Shown here: piece after piece, positions 18,916 through 27,573 of the stretch
How the letters are laid out: every line of letters begins with the position of its first letter
Position numbering within the stretch: position 1 is the stretch's first letter
Origin: an uncultured Bacteroides sp.
GTDB taxonomy: Bacteria > Bacteroidota > Bacteroidia > Bacteroidales > Bacteroidaceae
Length of the DNA stretch: 54,302 bases
Assembly (NCBI GenBank): GCA_958477465.1
Contig: CAUEFX010000023.1
Location: 1 to 54,302 of the forward strand
Reading direction: 5' to 3'
Notes under the pieces: model-generated
Seen by the model: only the letters and a program-made list of their open reading frames with translations
Databases searched by the model: none
Told to the model about the DNA's origin: nothing
Made by a program: the position numbers and the translations under genes

Positions 18916-19884
18916 ATGCGTAAAGTTTATTACATTTATAATCCGCGAACACAGACTTATGACCGAATTTATCCTACTGTCCGGCAGAGGGCGTTAAGCA
19001 TTCTTCGCCGGCTTTTTATCGGCATGGGATTGGGGGCAGGTAGCTTTATTGTATTGTTGCTTATCTTCGGCTCTCCATCCGAGAAAGAGTTGAGAACGGA
19101 AAATAGCCGTTTGCTGGCACAGTATAATGTACTTTCCCATCGGTTGGATGATGCTTTGGGTGTGTTGCAGGATGTGCAGCAGCGTGATGATAATCTTTAT
19201 CGCGTGATTCTGCAGGCTGATCCGGTGTCGCCGGCCATCCGGAGAGCCGGATATGGCGGGACGAACCGTTATGAAGACCTGATCGATCTGGCAAACTCTA
19301 AGCTTGTTATCAATACGACTCAAAAATTGGATCTGCTTACGAAGCAGTTGTATATTCAGTCTAAATCGTTTGATGACGTTGTTGCTATGTGTAAGAATCA
19401 GGATGAAATGCTTAGGTGTATCCCAGCCATTCAGCCGATTTCGAATAAAGATTTGAAGAAAACCGCTTCGGGATACGGAACGCGTATCGACCCTATTTAC
19501 GGAACTGCAAAGTTTCATTCCGGCATGGACTTCTCTGCCAATCCGGGTACGGATGTGTATGCCACCGGAGATGGAGTGGTTGTAAAAATGGGATGGGAGA
19601 CCGGGTACGGAAACACGGTCGAGATAGATCATGGCTTCGGATACCGGACGCGTTATGCCCACCTTAAGGAGTATCGTACGAAGCTCGGAAAGAAAGTTGT
19701 ACGCGGTGAAGTGATTGCCGGAGTAGGCAGTACGGGTAAGAGTACGGGACCGCATTTGCATTATGAAGTGCATTTCAAGGGGCAGGTAATGAATCCCGTG
19801 AACTATTACTTCATGGATTTGAGTGCGGAAGATTATGATAAGATGGTTCAACTGGCTGCTAACCACGGTAAAGTATTCGATTAA
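18916..19884 (+). CDS. M23-family metallopeptidase (LytM-like), membrane anchored
   Basis: Predicted peptidoglycan-active or LytM-type envelope protein. One transmembrane helix at about 33-52 follows a basic, Arg-rich cytoplasmic start, then a coiled-coil-prone stretch (about 56-95) leads to the C-terminal peptidase M23 domain (about 195-300). The zinc-site motifs are present: HSGMDFSA (H-x-x-x-D), RYAHL and the H-x-H motif HLHYEVH, so it is likely an active enzyme and not a degenerate activator. It ends 2 bases before the MerR-type gene and the two are very likely cotranscribed. Confidence 0.92.
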   Translation: MRKVYYIYNPRTQTYDRIYPTVRQRALSILRRLFIGMGLGAGSFIVLLLIFGSPSEKELRTENSRLLAQYNVLSHRLDDALGVLQDVQQRDDNLYRVILQADPVSPAIRRAGYGGTNRYEDLIDLANSKLVINTTQKLDLLTKQLYIQSKSFDDVVAMCKNQDEMLRCIPAIQPISNKDLKKTASGYGTRIDPIYGTAKFHSGMDFSANPGTDVYATGDGVVVKMGWETGYGNTVEIDHGFGYRTRYAHLKEYRTKLGKKVVRGEVIAGVGSTGKSTGPHLHYEVHFKGQVMNPVNYYFMDLSAEDYDKMVQLAANHGKVFD

Positions 19885-19886
19885 AA

Positions 19887-20231
19887 ATGCCAATCCATAC
19901 AGAGAAAAATTATAAGCTGTATTATTCGATAGCTGAGGTGGCGGAGATGTTTGATGTCAATCAGTCTTTGCTTCGTTTTTGGGAGAAGGAGTTTCCACAG
20001 ATTGCTCCTAAAACCAATGGACGCGGTGTGCGGCAATACCGCAAGGAGGATGTGGATACCATCGCTTTGATTTATCATCTGGTAAAAGAGAAGGGGATGA
20101 CCCTTCCCGGTGCCCGCCAGAAATTGAAAGATAATAAAGAAGCTACGGTCCGTAATTTCGAAATCATCAATCGGTTGAAAGAAATCAGAGAAGAACTGCT
20201 GTCTATAAAAAAAGAACTGGATGAGCGATAG
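19887..20231 (+). CDS. MerR-family transcriptional regulator
   Basis: Small (114-residue) DNA-binding protein with the winged-helix MerR motif near its N-terminus: YYSIAEVAEMFDVNQSLLRFWEKEF, summarised by the helix-turn-helix core IAEVAEMFDVNQSLLRFWE, followed by GVRQYRKEDVDTI. The C-terminal ~45 residues are a helical dimerisation segment without Cys ligands or an effector domain, so no metal or drug sensing is indicated. It is translationally close-coupled to the M23 peptidase (2-base gap), a pairing common in Bacteroidetes. It converges on the RelA/SpoT gene with a 50-base gap. Confidence 0.9.
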   Translation: MPIHTEKNYKLYYSIAEVAEMFDVNQSLLRFWEKEFPQIAPKTNGRGVRQYRKEDVDTIALIYHLVKEKGMTLPGARQKLKDNKEATVRNFEIINRLKEIREELLSIKKELDER

Positions 20232-20281
20232 GTGCTGAATCCGGTTCTTCTTGTCGGCTATGTGCTTTGTCTGTCGTCGCT

Positions 20282-22531
20282 TCAGTTCTCTACGCGTGTG
20301 ACTGATTTGACATTCTTTATTTTGCGCAGATTGTCACAAATTTCTTTTACATCGTCTACATCGTGTACATAAAGTTGCACTTTCCCTTCAAAGATGCCGT
20401 CATTTGTTTCTATGTCCAACTTTCGGATGTTGACATTGAGCTGTCGTGAAATAATTTGGGTGATTTCGTTTAAGAGTCCTATGCCGTCTATGCCCTTGAT
20501 ATAGATATATACCAGGAAAGATAGTGTTTTGTGGGTATCCCATTCCGTAGCGATGATACGGTTGCCATAACTGCTTTTTAGCTTTGCTGCAACCGGGCAT
20601 TGGCGTTTGTGGATGATAACCTGGTCATTTTCATCGATATATCCCAGTACGTCATCGCCGGGAATCGGATGGCAACATTCAGCCATGATGTACTTTTTCT
20701 GCAGGGCTTCTTCCGTTAGTTTTAAGATGTGTTTCGGGTTGATGACCTCCTTTTCCGGAGTCTCTTTTTCTTCCGGTTGTTTGTCTTTGTTGCCGCCTCC
20801 GAAAGAGAAAGTCAGGTATTTCTTCCAATTACTGCTCTGCTTCTCTTTCAATTCGTTCTTGTCGGCATCTCCCAGTGTAATTGTCTTGTTGCCAATCGCT
20901 ACAAGCAATTCTTCTTCATTTTTCATATTGTGTAGCTTACACAATTTTTCGATGGCCGCTGCGTCCGGACGTACTTCTTCCTTCTTCAGAAACTCGTTGA
21001 GAAGCTCTTCGCCCTCTTTTTGATTGGCCTTCCGCTCTTTACGAAGAATGGCTGCTATTTTGGCCCGTGCGCGAGCTGTGGTGGCGAATACTTCCCATTG
21101 CGGCTGTACGCGCTGTGATTTGGAAGTAAGGATTTCGACTTGATCTCCACTTTGCAGTTTGTGGCTTAGCGGTACCAGTTTATGGTTTACTTTGGCTCCG
21201 ATGCAATGGCTGCCTATGTCTGTGTGCAATGAGAATGCGAAGTCCAGGGCCGTAGAATTTTGCGGCATGGTCTTAAGCTCTCCTTTGGGGGTGAACACGA
21301 ATATTTCGGAAGCAAATAAGTTCAATTTGATGGTATCCAAAAAGTCGATGGCATCCGGCTGTGGGTCGTCAAGGATCTCTTTAATCGTTTTCAGCCATTT
21401 CTCCAGTTCGCCTTCATCCTCGCTTCCACCGCCTTCTTTATACTTCCAATGCGCAGCAAATCCTTGTTCGGCAACGTCGTTCATCCGTTCGCTACGGATC
21501 TGGACTTCGATCCACTGTCCGTTGTTGCCCATTAAGGTGACGTGCAATGCCTGATAACCGTTTGCTTTCGGATGGCTTACCCAGTCGCGCAGACGGTCGG
21601 GGTGCGGTTTGTATATCTTGGAGATGGACACGTAGATGTCAAAACAGTCGTTCAGCTCTTCCTCCGGGTTCCGGGGCTCAAATATGATACGTACGGCAAG
21701 CAAGTCGTATATTTCTTCAAACGGGACATGCTTGGTCTGCATCTTGTTCCAGATAGAGTAGATCGATTTTACACGGGCGATGATGCGATATTTCAGCCCC
21801 ATTTTATCTAACTGCTCGCGGATGGGCGCTGTGAACTCATTGAATACCTTGTCACGTTCGGCTGCTGTAGCATTCAGCTTTTCTTCAATCTCCCGGTATT
21901 CTTCGGGGTGCTCATATTTGAAACTTAAGTTTTCTAATTCTGTTTTTATCTTATACAATCCCAGGCGGTTGGCAAGGGGTGCATAAATGTAGAGTGTTTC
22001 TCCTGCAATTTTGTACTGCTTGTTAGGCAGCATCGAGCCCAGTGTGCGCATGTTATGCAGGCGGTCGGCAATCTTTATGAGGATCACGCGGATGTCATCC
22101 GACATTGTTAGAAGCAACTTCTTGAAATTCTCAGCCTGAGCCGATGCACGGTCGCCGAAAATACCGCCGGATATTTTGGTAAGCCCGTCTACGATTTGTG
22201 CGATTTTGGGTCCGAAAATGTTTTCAATATCTTCTACCGTATAATCGGTGTCTTCCACGACATCATGAAGCAGGGCCGCACAAATGGAGGTGGAACCTAA
22301 CCCTATTTCGTTGCACACAATCTGAGCCACAGCAATCGGGTGCATGATATAGGGCTCACCGGAGCGTCGTTTGATACCTTTGTGTGCCTGATTGGCAAAG
22401 TTGAACGCTTTGGTTATGATTTCAACACGTTTGCGGTGCTTTGTGGCAAGATAATCATGTAGCAGTTGTTGAAATGCCTGGTCGATCATTTCTTCTTCCG
22501 CTATTTCTTTGGGGCTTATATTATTATCCAT
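20282..22531 (-). CDS. Bifunctional (p)ppGpp synthetase/hydrolase (RelA/SpoT family)
   Basis: Controls the stringent response by making and degrading (p)ppGpp. The start at 22531 (MDNNISPKE) is preferred; an upstream Met at 22570 would add 13 residues. The HD hydrolase domain is intact, with His50, His64 and the His89-Asp90 pair (LLHDVVEDTDY), so hydrolysis is likely retained. The synthetase domain lies about 240-370 (YRIIARVKSIYSIWNKM, HYxALHV-type GYQALHVT). TGS (IFVFTPKGELKTMP) and C-terminal ACT domains follow. The 749-residue length is normal for a long RSH enzyme. It is the last gene of the par operon direction, 68 bases after the lytic transglycosylase gene. Confidence 0.96.
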   Translation of the reverse strand: MDNNISPKEIAEEEMIDQAFQQLLHDYLATKHRKRVEIITKAFNFANQAHKGIKRRSGEPYIMHPIAVAQIVCNEIGLGSTSICAALLHDVVEDTDYTVEDIENIFGPKIAQIVDGLTKISGGIFGDRASAQAENFKKLLLTMSDDIRVILIKIADRLHNMRTLGSMLPNKQYKIAGETLYIYAPLANRLGLYKIKTELENLSFKYEHPEEYREIEEKLNATAAERDKVFNEFTAPIREQLDKMGLKYRIIARVKSIYSIWNKMQTKHVPFEEIYDLLAVRIIFEPRNPEEELNDCFDIYVSISKIYKPHPDRLRDWVSHPKANGYQALHVTLMGNNGQWIEVQIRSERMNDVAEQGFAAHWKYKEGGGSEDEGELEKWLKTIKEILDDPQPDAIDFLDTIKLNLFASEIFVFTPKGELKTMPQNSTALDFAFSLHTDIGSHCIGAKVNHKLVPLSHKLQSGDQVEILTSKSQRVQPQWEVFATTARARAKIAAILRKERKANQKEGEELLNEFLKKEEVRPDAAAIEKLCKLHNMKNEEELLVAIGNKTITLGDADKNELKEKQSSNWKKYLTFSFGGGNKDKQPEEKETPEKEVINPKHILKLTEEALQKKYIMAECCHPIPGDDVLGYIDENDQVIIHKRQCPVAAKLKSSYGNRIIATEWDTHKTLSFLVYIYIKGIDGIGLLNEITQIISRQLNVNIRKLDIETNDGIFEGKVQLYVHDVDDVKEICDNLRKIKNVKSVTRVEN

Positions 22532-22599
22532 AAATATGATCTTTTCATTGCTTTTTGCAAAAATAGGCAATTTTCAACAGTGAGCAAGCAAAGATGTAT

Positions 22600-23895
22600 T
22601 TATTTGTATATTTTCAGTTGTTTTCCTGTCGTAATCTTGGTATTTCGCATTCCGTTCCAGTTTTGAATATCTTTTACGCGGACTTTGTATTTTGCGGCAA
22701 TGCTTCCCAATGTCTCGCCACTCCTGATTTTGTGATAAATCAATTTCCCATTGCCGACAACCGCTTTCCCTCTGGTCGCACTCGGGGGTGTATTGTCCCT
22801 GATTGCGATTGTTTTTCTGTTTTTGAATAATTCGTCGGCGCGGTGCGTATAAATAGTGTCTTGCTGGTCGATGAATACACTGATGTAATTTTGCGGCAGG
22901 CGGAGTGTATAGGGCTTGCTGTCTCCGGGAATCACATCTTTCTTGTATTGAGGATTCAGACTCTTGATTTGCTCAAGGCTGATGCCGCAAATATCGGCTA
23001 TTTGTTCAAAATGGAGTCTCTTGTTTACTTGTATTGTGTCTGTGCTTGCCGGAATGTTGGTTTCCATCGGACAGATGTTGTGGTCGCAATAGTAAGTCAT
23101 TATATAATTGGCGGCAATGAACGCAGGTACATACCCCCGTGTCTCTTTGGGCAGGAAATGGTAAATTTCCCAATAGTCGGTTTTCCCGTTTGCACGGCGT
23201 ATGGCTTTGTTTATGGTACCCGGACCACAGTTGTAAGCGGCAATGACGAGGTTCCAGTCGCCGTAAATGGCATACAGCTCTTTTAGATAGCGTGCAGCCG
23301 CCCAGGTGGCTTTGATCGGATCACGGCGTTCGTCTACAAGACTGTTCGACTCCAATCCGTACATTTTTCCGGTTGCAAGCATGAATTGCCACAATCCGGA
23401 AGCTCCGGCACGGGATACGGCAGAAGGATTCAGCGCGGATTCTATAATGGGCAGGTATCTGAGTTCCAACGGCAGATTGTAAGCGTCGAGCGCTTCTTCG
23501 AAAATAGGCATGTAGAAGTTACAGGCGCTTAGCATGAAAGAGACCTGATTGCGCAGACGACCGGCGTACATGTCGATGAATTTGCGTATGATTTCATTAT
23601 ACGGCATTTCCATGACGGCGGGGATGCGTGAAAGGCGGTCGATGTAGACGGAATCACTAAAAAGAGGGTTGGTGTCAGAAGTGCTGCAGTCTTTGCCGAG
23701 GTCGATGTAGTTTTTGGCCTTCCAGTCGTTCAGCAGGCTGTCGAGCGGGTATGTCATGCTCACCGGAAGCTCGATGCTCTCTTGACGCTCGCTTCCGTTT
23801 TCTTTGATAATTACATCTACGCTTTGTGCTTTAACCTGTGTGTTAACCAACAGGAAAAAGAGAATCAGGGAATAACAGTTTCTTAGTTTCTTCAT
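22600..23895 (-). CDS. Membrane-bound lytic murein transglycosylase, MltD-like, with LysM
   Basis: Cleaves the glycan strands of peptidoglycan in the periplasm. Start at 23895 gives a signal peptide (MKKLRNCYSLILFFLLVNTQVKA); a Met seven codons earlier is possible. The SLT (goose-lysozyme-like) domain carries LELRYLPIIESALNP with the catalytic Glu, then GASGLWQFM and AAYNCGPGTINKAI. A C-terminal LysM repeat (about 385-430, KIRSGETLGSIAAKYKV) binds peptidoglycan; a second, weaker LysM-like stretch precedes it. It lies 30 bases after the DUF5683 gene in the same direction. Confidence 0.94.
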   Translation of the reverse strand: MKKLRNCYSLILFFLLVNTQVKAQSVDVIIKENGSERQESIELPVSMTYPLDSLLNDWKAKNYIDLGKDCSTSDTNPLFSDSVYIDRLSRIPAVMEMPYNEIIRKFIDMYAGRLRNQVSFMLSACNFYMPIFEEALDAYNLPLELRYLPIIESALNPSAVSRAGASGLWQFMLATGKMYGLESNSLVDERRDPIKATWAAARYLKELYAIYGDWNLVIAAYNCGPGTINKAIRRANGKTDYWEIYHFLPKETRGYVPAFIAANYIMTYYCDHNICPMETNIPASTDTIQVNKRLHFEQIADICGISLEQIKSLNPQYKKDVIPGDSKPYTLRLPQNYISVFIDQQDTIYTHRADELFKNRKTIAIRDNTPPSATRGKAVVGNGKLIYHKIRSGETLGSIAAKYKVRVKDIQNWNGMRNTKITTGKQLKIYK

Positions 23896-23925
23896 TCTTG
23901 GTTGTTGAATCTTCAATTGTGTTTT

Positions 23926-24801
23926 TTAAAATCTAAAGCTACATTGCACGCCCACCGATTTATTTCTTGAGTGAAATTGGTCGTTGATAATAGTCGGTTC
24001 GACACGCATACTCAGATCCGGGGTGATGTCAAAATTTGATAATTCGGCATCTACGTAGGCATCTATTACAGAGATCAGGTACACTCCGATAAAGGCAAAT
24101 ATGCTGAGGTCTCGGTAGCGGCGAAACATATCCTTGCGCTTGCGTAGCAACTCTTTTTGTTGGTTCTCCGGATAGTTGCTGAGCCCGCGTATGTCGAGAT
24201 GGCTATTGGTGTTCGGGTCATTGTCCATGATGTCCAGATAAGCCTTGGAGTAATCCTTGTACATTTTTCCGTTCCAGCTTAGTGCATAGGCACACCCGGC
24301 GAATCCACCGTAAATAATGGGAAGTTTCCAATATTTCCGGTTGTAAATCTGTCCTCCTCCGGGGATGACAACAGCCAGCCAGGTCGCTTTGGTCGGGTTG
24401 GGTGTCCATACGGTTTGCGGAATGACGGGAGGAACCGTGTCGGTCGGCTGTGGCGGTGTAAATGTTGTTTCTATCTGTTCAAGGCTCTTTTTGTTGACTT
24501 TGTCCAGGCTGTCGGCTATCACGGGTGCTGTTACCTGCATTAAGACACTGTCTGTTTTCAGTACTGTGATGCTGTCTTGGTCAATAGACAGGCGGGCGGC
24601 CTTGAGAGAATCGGCAGGCTCCTGTCGGTTGGCTTCACGATGACGGCGTGCACGGGCTTGGGGAGCTTTGCGGACACCGATGGAATCCTGTACAGTGGCT
24701 CTGACGGGCTCTTGTGCATACACATCAATCCCTGCTACCTGTAAAAAACAGAGAAGCAGGGTGATTAAGCATGGGCTATATATCTTATATATCCTTGTCA
24801 T
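23926..24801 (-). CDS. DUF5683 family protein
   Basis: Function unknown. An N-terminal signal segment (about 10-28) is followed by a low-complexity charged stretch, then the conserved DUF5683 core with KATWLAVVIPGGGQIYNRKYWKLP (core PGGGQIYNRKYWKLP, about 140-155), two hydrophobic segments (PIIYGGFAGCAYAL and LSIFAFIGVYLISVIDAYVDA) and a beta-rich tail ending in CSFRF. Probably an envelope protein. Its start codon abuts the parB stop without a gap, so it is translationally coupled to parB and probably part of the par operon. Confidence 0.8.
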   Translation of the reverse strand: MTRIYKIYSPCLITLLLCFLQVAGIDVYAQEPVRATVQDSIGVRKAPQARARRHREANRQEPADSLKAARLSIDQDSITVLKTDSVLMQVTAPVIADSLDKVNKKSLEQIETTFTPPQPTDTVPPVIPQTVWTPNPTKATWLAVVIPGGGQIYNRKYWKLPIIYGGFAGCAYALSWNGKMYKDYSKAYLDIMDNDPNTNSHLDIRGLSNYPENQQKELLRKRKDMFRRYRDLSIFAFIGVYLISVIDAYVDAELSNFDITPDLSMRVEPTIINDQFHSRNKSVGVQCSFRF

Positions 24802-25692
24802 TTACTTTTTTAAGGTGTCGAAGATTTCCATGATACGTTCCAGCTCTTCTTCATTGCTGAAAGGTATGCTGATTTTACCTTTCCCTTTTTCCGAGCAGGT
24901 CAGTTGTACCTTGGTGTTGAAAAATCCGGAAAGGTGCTGCTTGAGCATATTGAATTCTTCCGGAAGTTTAGAGCGCTTCGGGGCAATCTTCCGAGTGCCG
25001 CTTTTCACACTTTCCCCTTCGCTGAGTGATTTTACGATTTCCTCCACTTTGCGTACGGAATAGTTGTGCTCCAATATCTCTTCGAATATTTTTACCTGCA
25101 ACTTCGGATCTCCCAAGGTGATCAGCGCACGGGCATGGCCCATGTCGATCTGTTTGTTCTGCAGTGCCATCTGTATGGGAGCCGGTAATTTCAGCAAACG
25201 CAGATAGTTGGCTATCGTGGTACGTTTCTTCCCTACACGTTCGCTGAGACGTTCTTGAGTCAGTTCGTATTGTTCTATCAGGTGTTGGTAGGCAAGAGCG
25301 ATTTCCACTGCGTTTAAGTCTTCACGCTGGATGTTTTCGATTAGCGCCATCTCCATCACGTTTTCATCATCGGCTGTACGGATGTAGGCGGGGATTGTTT
25401 CCAGTCCGGCTTTCAATGATGCACGATACCGGCGTTCTCCTGCTATGATCTGATAGGTGTCATCGTTAAGTTTGCGCAACGTGATCGGTTGGATAATGCC
25501 GATTTCGGAGATAGAATCTGCCAATTCCTGCAAAGCCGTTTCATCGAACTCGCGGCGTGGTTGGTTAGGATTAACGGAGATTTTGGAAAGCTCTATTTCG
25601 TTGATAGACGAAGACCCTTCGGTTTTCACTTCATCCATTGAAAGCAGAGCGTCCAGCCCGCGGCCTAATGCATTTCTTCTTTGTGCTGCCAT
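24802..25692 (-). CDS. parB: ParB-family chromosome partition protein
   Basis: Binds parS sites near the origin and spreads as a CTP-dependent clamp for chromosome segregation. An N-terminal ParA-interaction segment (RNALGRGLDALLS, about 5-17) is followed by the ParB/Spo0J nuclease-like N domain with its CTP-binding motif ITLRK...IAGERRYRAS (GERRYRA about 107-113) and ENIQREDLN, then a helix-turn-helix region (TQERLSERVGKKRTTIANYLRLL, core KKRTTIANYLRLL) and a C-terminal dimerisation part. Length 296 is normal. Downstream of parA by 18 bases. Confidence 0.96.
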   Translation of the reverse strand: MAAQRRNALGRGLDALLSMDEVKTEGSSSINEIELSKISVNPNQPRREFDETALQELADSISEIGIIQPITLRKLNDDTYQIIAGERRYRASLKAGLETIPAYIRTADDENVMEMALIENIQREDLNAVEIALAYQHLIEQYELTQERLSERVGKKRTTIANYLRLLKLPAPIQMALQNKQIDMGHARALITLGDPKLQVKIFEEILEHNYSVRKVEEIVKSLSEGESVKSGTRKIAPKRSKLPEEFNMLKQHLSGFFNTKVQLTCSEKGKGKISIPFSNEEELERIMEIFDTLKK

Positions 25693-25710
25693 ATATCTTC
25701 GTTTATTTGC

Positions 25711-26478
25711 TTATTTGCTGTTTCTGTTGATAATTTCCTGGGCTAATGCCATGTGGTTTTTTGCTCCGGTCGATTCGGCATCATAGAGAATCGTCGGTAT
25801 GCCGTAACTGGGAGCTTCACTTAACTTCACATTACGTTGAATGACGGTTTTGAATACCAGCTCTTGAAAATGACGTTTTACTTCGTCATATATTTGGTTG
25901 GCTTGGCGTAACCGTGAATCGTACATGGTCAGCAGGAAACCTTCGATCTCCAGTGACGGATTCAGTTTGGATTTGATGATTTTGATGGTATTCAGTAACT
26001 TGCTGATTCCTTCAAGGGCAAAATATTCTGCTTGTACGGGGATAATTACCGAGTCGGCTGCCGTTAACGCATTGATGGTAATAAGCCCTAATGACGGAGA
26101 ACAGTCTATTAAGATGTAATCGTACTCTTCTTTCAACGGAGTCAGTACCTCTTTTAATATTTTCTCCCGATTTTTGAGATTTAGCATTTCAATTTCCGCG
26201 CCTACCAGATTGATATGTGAAGAGATGACTTTCAGTGATTCTATCTCAGTGTCATGGATAGCATCTTCTACGTTGGCTTTGTCTATAATACATTCGTAAA
26301 TTGTACATTCCGACTGCTTGATGTCAACTCCCAGACCGGAAGAAGCATTAGCCTGAGGGTCTGCATCAACCACCAGTACTTTTTTTTCGAGAGTAGCAAG
26401 CGAGGCTGCAAGGTTAATTGTCGTTGTTGTTTTACCTACACCGCCTTTTTGATTGGCCAAAGCAATTATTTTTCCCAT
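25711..26478 (-). CDS. parA: ParA-family (Soj) partition ATPase
   Basis: Deviant-Walker ATPase that moves the ParB-parS complex over the nucleoid. The Walker A motif KGGVGKTTTT begins at Lys11 with the signature lysine of the MinD/ParA family, and the switch regions VVDADPQANASSGLG and LIDCSPSLGLITINAL are present. There is no N-terminal DNA-binding extension, so this is the chromosomal Soj type (255 residues). It heads the minus-strand operon parA-parB-DUF5683-mltD-rsh. Confidence 0.97.
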   Translation of the reverse strand: MGKIIALANQKGGVGKTTTTINLAASLATLEKKVLVVDADPQANASSGLGVDIKQSECTIYECIIDKANVEDAIHDTEIESLKVISSHINLVGAEIEMLNLKNREKILKEVLTPLKEEYDYILIDCSPSLGLITINALTAADSVIIPVQAEYFALEGISKLLNTIKIIKSKLNPSLEIEGFLLTMYDSRLRQANQIYDEVKRHFQELVFKTVIQRNVKLSEAPSYGIPTILYDAESTGAKNHMALAQEIINRNSK

Positions 26479-26625
26479 ATGATCTAATTTTTATCGGCGG
26501 CGAAATAAGTGATAATAACTCAGAGCGCCTACGAAAAAAGAGAAACTTTGCAAAATCTGTTGATAAGTCATCTGTTTTGTTAATAACTGAATGGCGAAAC
26601 TGCGATGTATTCTCTTCTTAGCGTG

Positions 26626-26633
26626 CAAATATA
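26626..26633 (-). promoter_or_regulatory. Candidate par operon -7 element
   Basis: Minus strand reads TATATTTG, matching TAnnTTTG, 148 bases upstream of the parA start. The -33 region lacks a clear TTTG. Confidence 0.45.
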
Positions 26634-26639
26634 CATAAT

Positions 26640-27573
26640 TATATTAAATAACAGAGCGCTTTTTTACTCACTTGCAGAAGATTAAGATTTGTAAACGCAG
26701 AAAAGCACTTTATTACATTGCTTGGCCGATAGTCGTGGGTGGGATAGGTGGAATATGTCAATCTATCCCGTTTATGGCCTTATTGGAGTCAGTAAACTTT
26801 GGCATGGATAAAAGATATAAGAAACGCGGATTGACTGACATAATTTCTTTATTTTTAGGTTTTTGCTAACACGTACTTTGATTGAAAAGTGGCAAATAGA
26901 GAAGAAAATGCATAAAAAGATGTATAAAATACACTTTTTCCTGCATATTTTCAGGTAAAAGAGAATGAATATGCAGTTTTACCCGGTAGGTTAATGTACT
27001 TTTCCCCGGTGGAAAAGTTCAGTTTCTCGTAGAGGAACGACTCGTTCCTCTACGAGAAACCATAAGAGTCTCTACGGGGAAATCATATTTTGTCTTGTTG
27101 GGAGCTCTTTTTATGCTAACAGCAGACAGAGTTCAGACTGCTTTGAAATAGAATAAAGAATGATACATACATGTTTTTAAGATAAATTGCGGATAAAATG
27201 TGGAAATGGCAGTCTTTGTGATAGATAATCGGTCGTTTGGGTGTCTTTTAGGGATGTTCAGAATGAAAATGTAGAAGATTTTTAGTATCAGGCTTATCTA
27301 CTGCTTCAATAAAGGGATTCTGCATAAACAGGAATGTCATATTGACATTTTGTAAAAGTACTACTGGCTTTCGGAAAAGCCGACCGTGTACTGTTTACTC
27401 TGATCCTCGTAAAGTAGAAAGTAAGTAGTAATATTGAAACATTCCTGGCGTTTATTGAATTTTGTTGCTGAATAGTCTTGCAAAACGTAATTTTGCAACG
27501 TAATCGGTTACTTTAGTGTTCAATATGTTAGTATCTTTCAATGTTAATCATCAATTAAAAAAAACAACAGCAC
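26640..27573. other. Gene-free stretch between parA and the beta-helix cassette
   Basis: AT-rich, with no credible gene: a 65-codon frame at 26672-26869 has no recognisable start context or family features. Small hairpins occur at 27333-27349 (AATGTCA/TGACATT), near 27370-27385 (GGCTTT/AAAGCC around CGGA) and at 27478-27498 (TTGCAAAA/TTTTGCAA). The heptamer ACGTAAT occurs twice, at 27485-27491 and 27498-27504, upstream of the beta-helix gene, and could be part of a regulator site. TATCTTTC at 27532-27539 is a near miss to the -7 consensus. Confidence 0.5.
26998..27060. repeat. Two adjacent palindromes, one 39 bases and perfect
   Basis: 27022-27040 and 27042-27060 are exact reverse complements (19-base arms, single central C). 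Just before it, 26998-27005 and 27011-27018 form a second hairpin (8-base arms, 5-base loop). Bases 27067-27080 hold a partial echo (GTCTCTACGGGGAAA) that mixes sequence of both. No T-run follows, so neither looks like an intrinsic terminator. The position is in the parA/beta-helix non-coding gap. Confidence 0.85.

Noticed and set aside
18994..19893. A 299-codon open frame antisense to the M23 peptidase gene
   Set aside because: The plus-strand peptidase has intact zinc motifs and a coupled neighbour; the antisense frame shows no family features.
26672..26869. A 65-codon frame in the parA-cassette gap
   Set aside because: No start context, no conserved motif and no partner; likely chance in AT-rich DNA.
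27022..27060. The 39-base palindrome as a parS site
   Set aside because: It does not match the conserved TGTTNCACGTGAAACA-type 16-base parS core, so closeness to parA is not enough.
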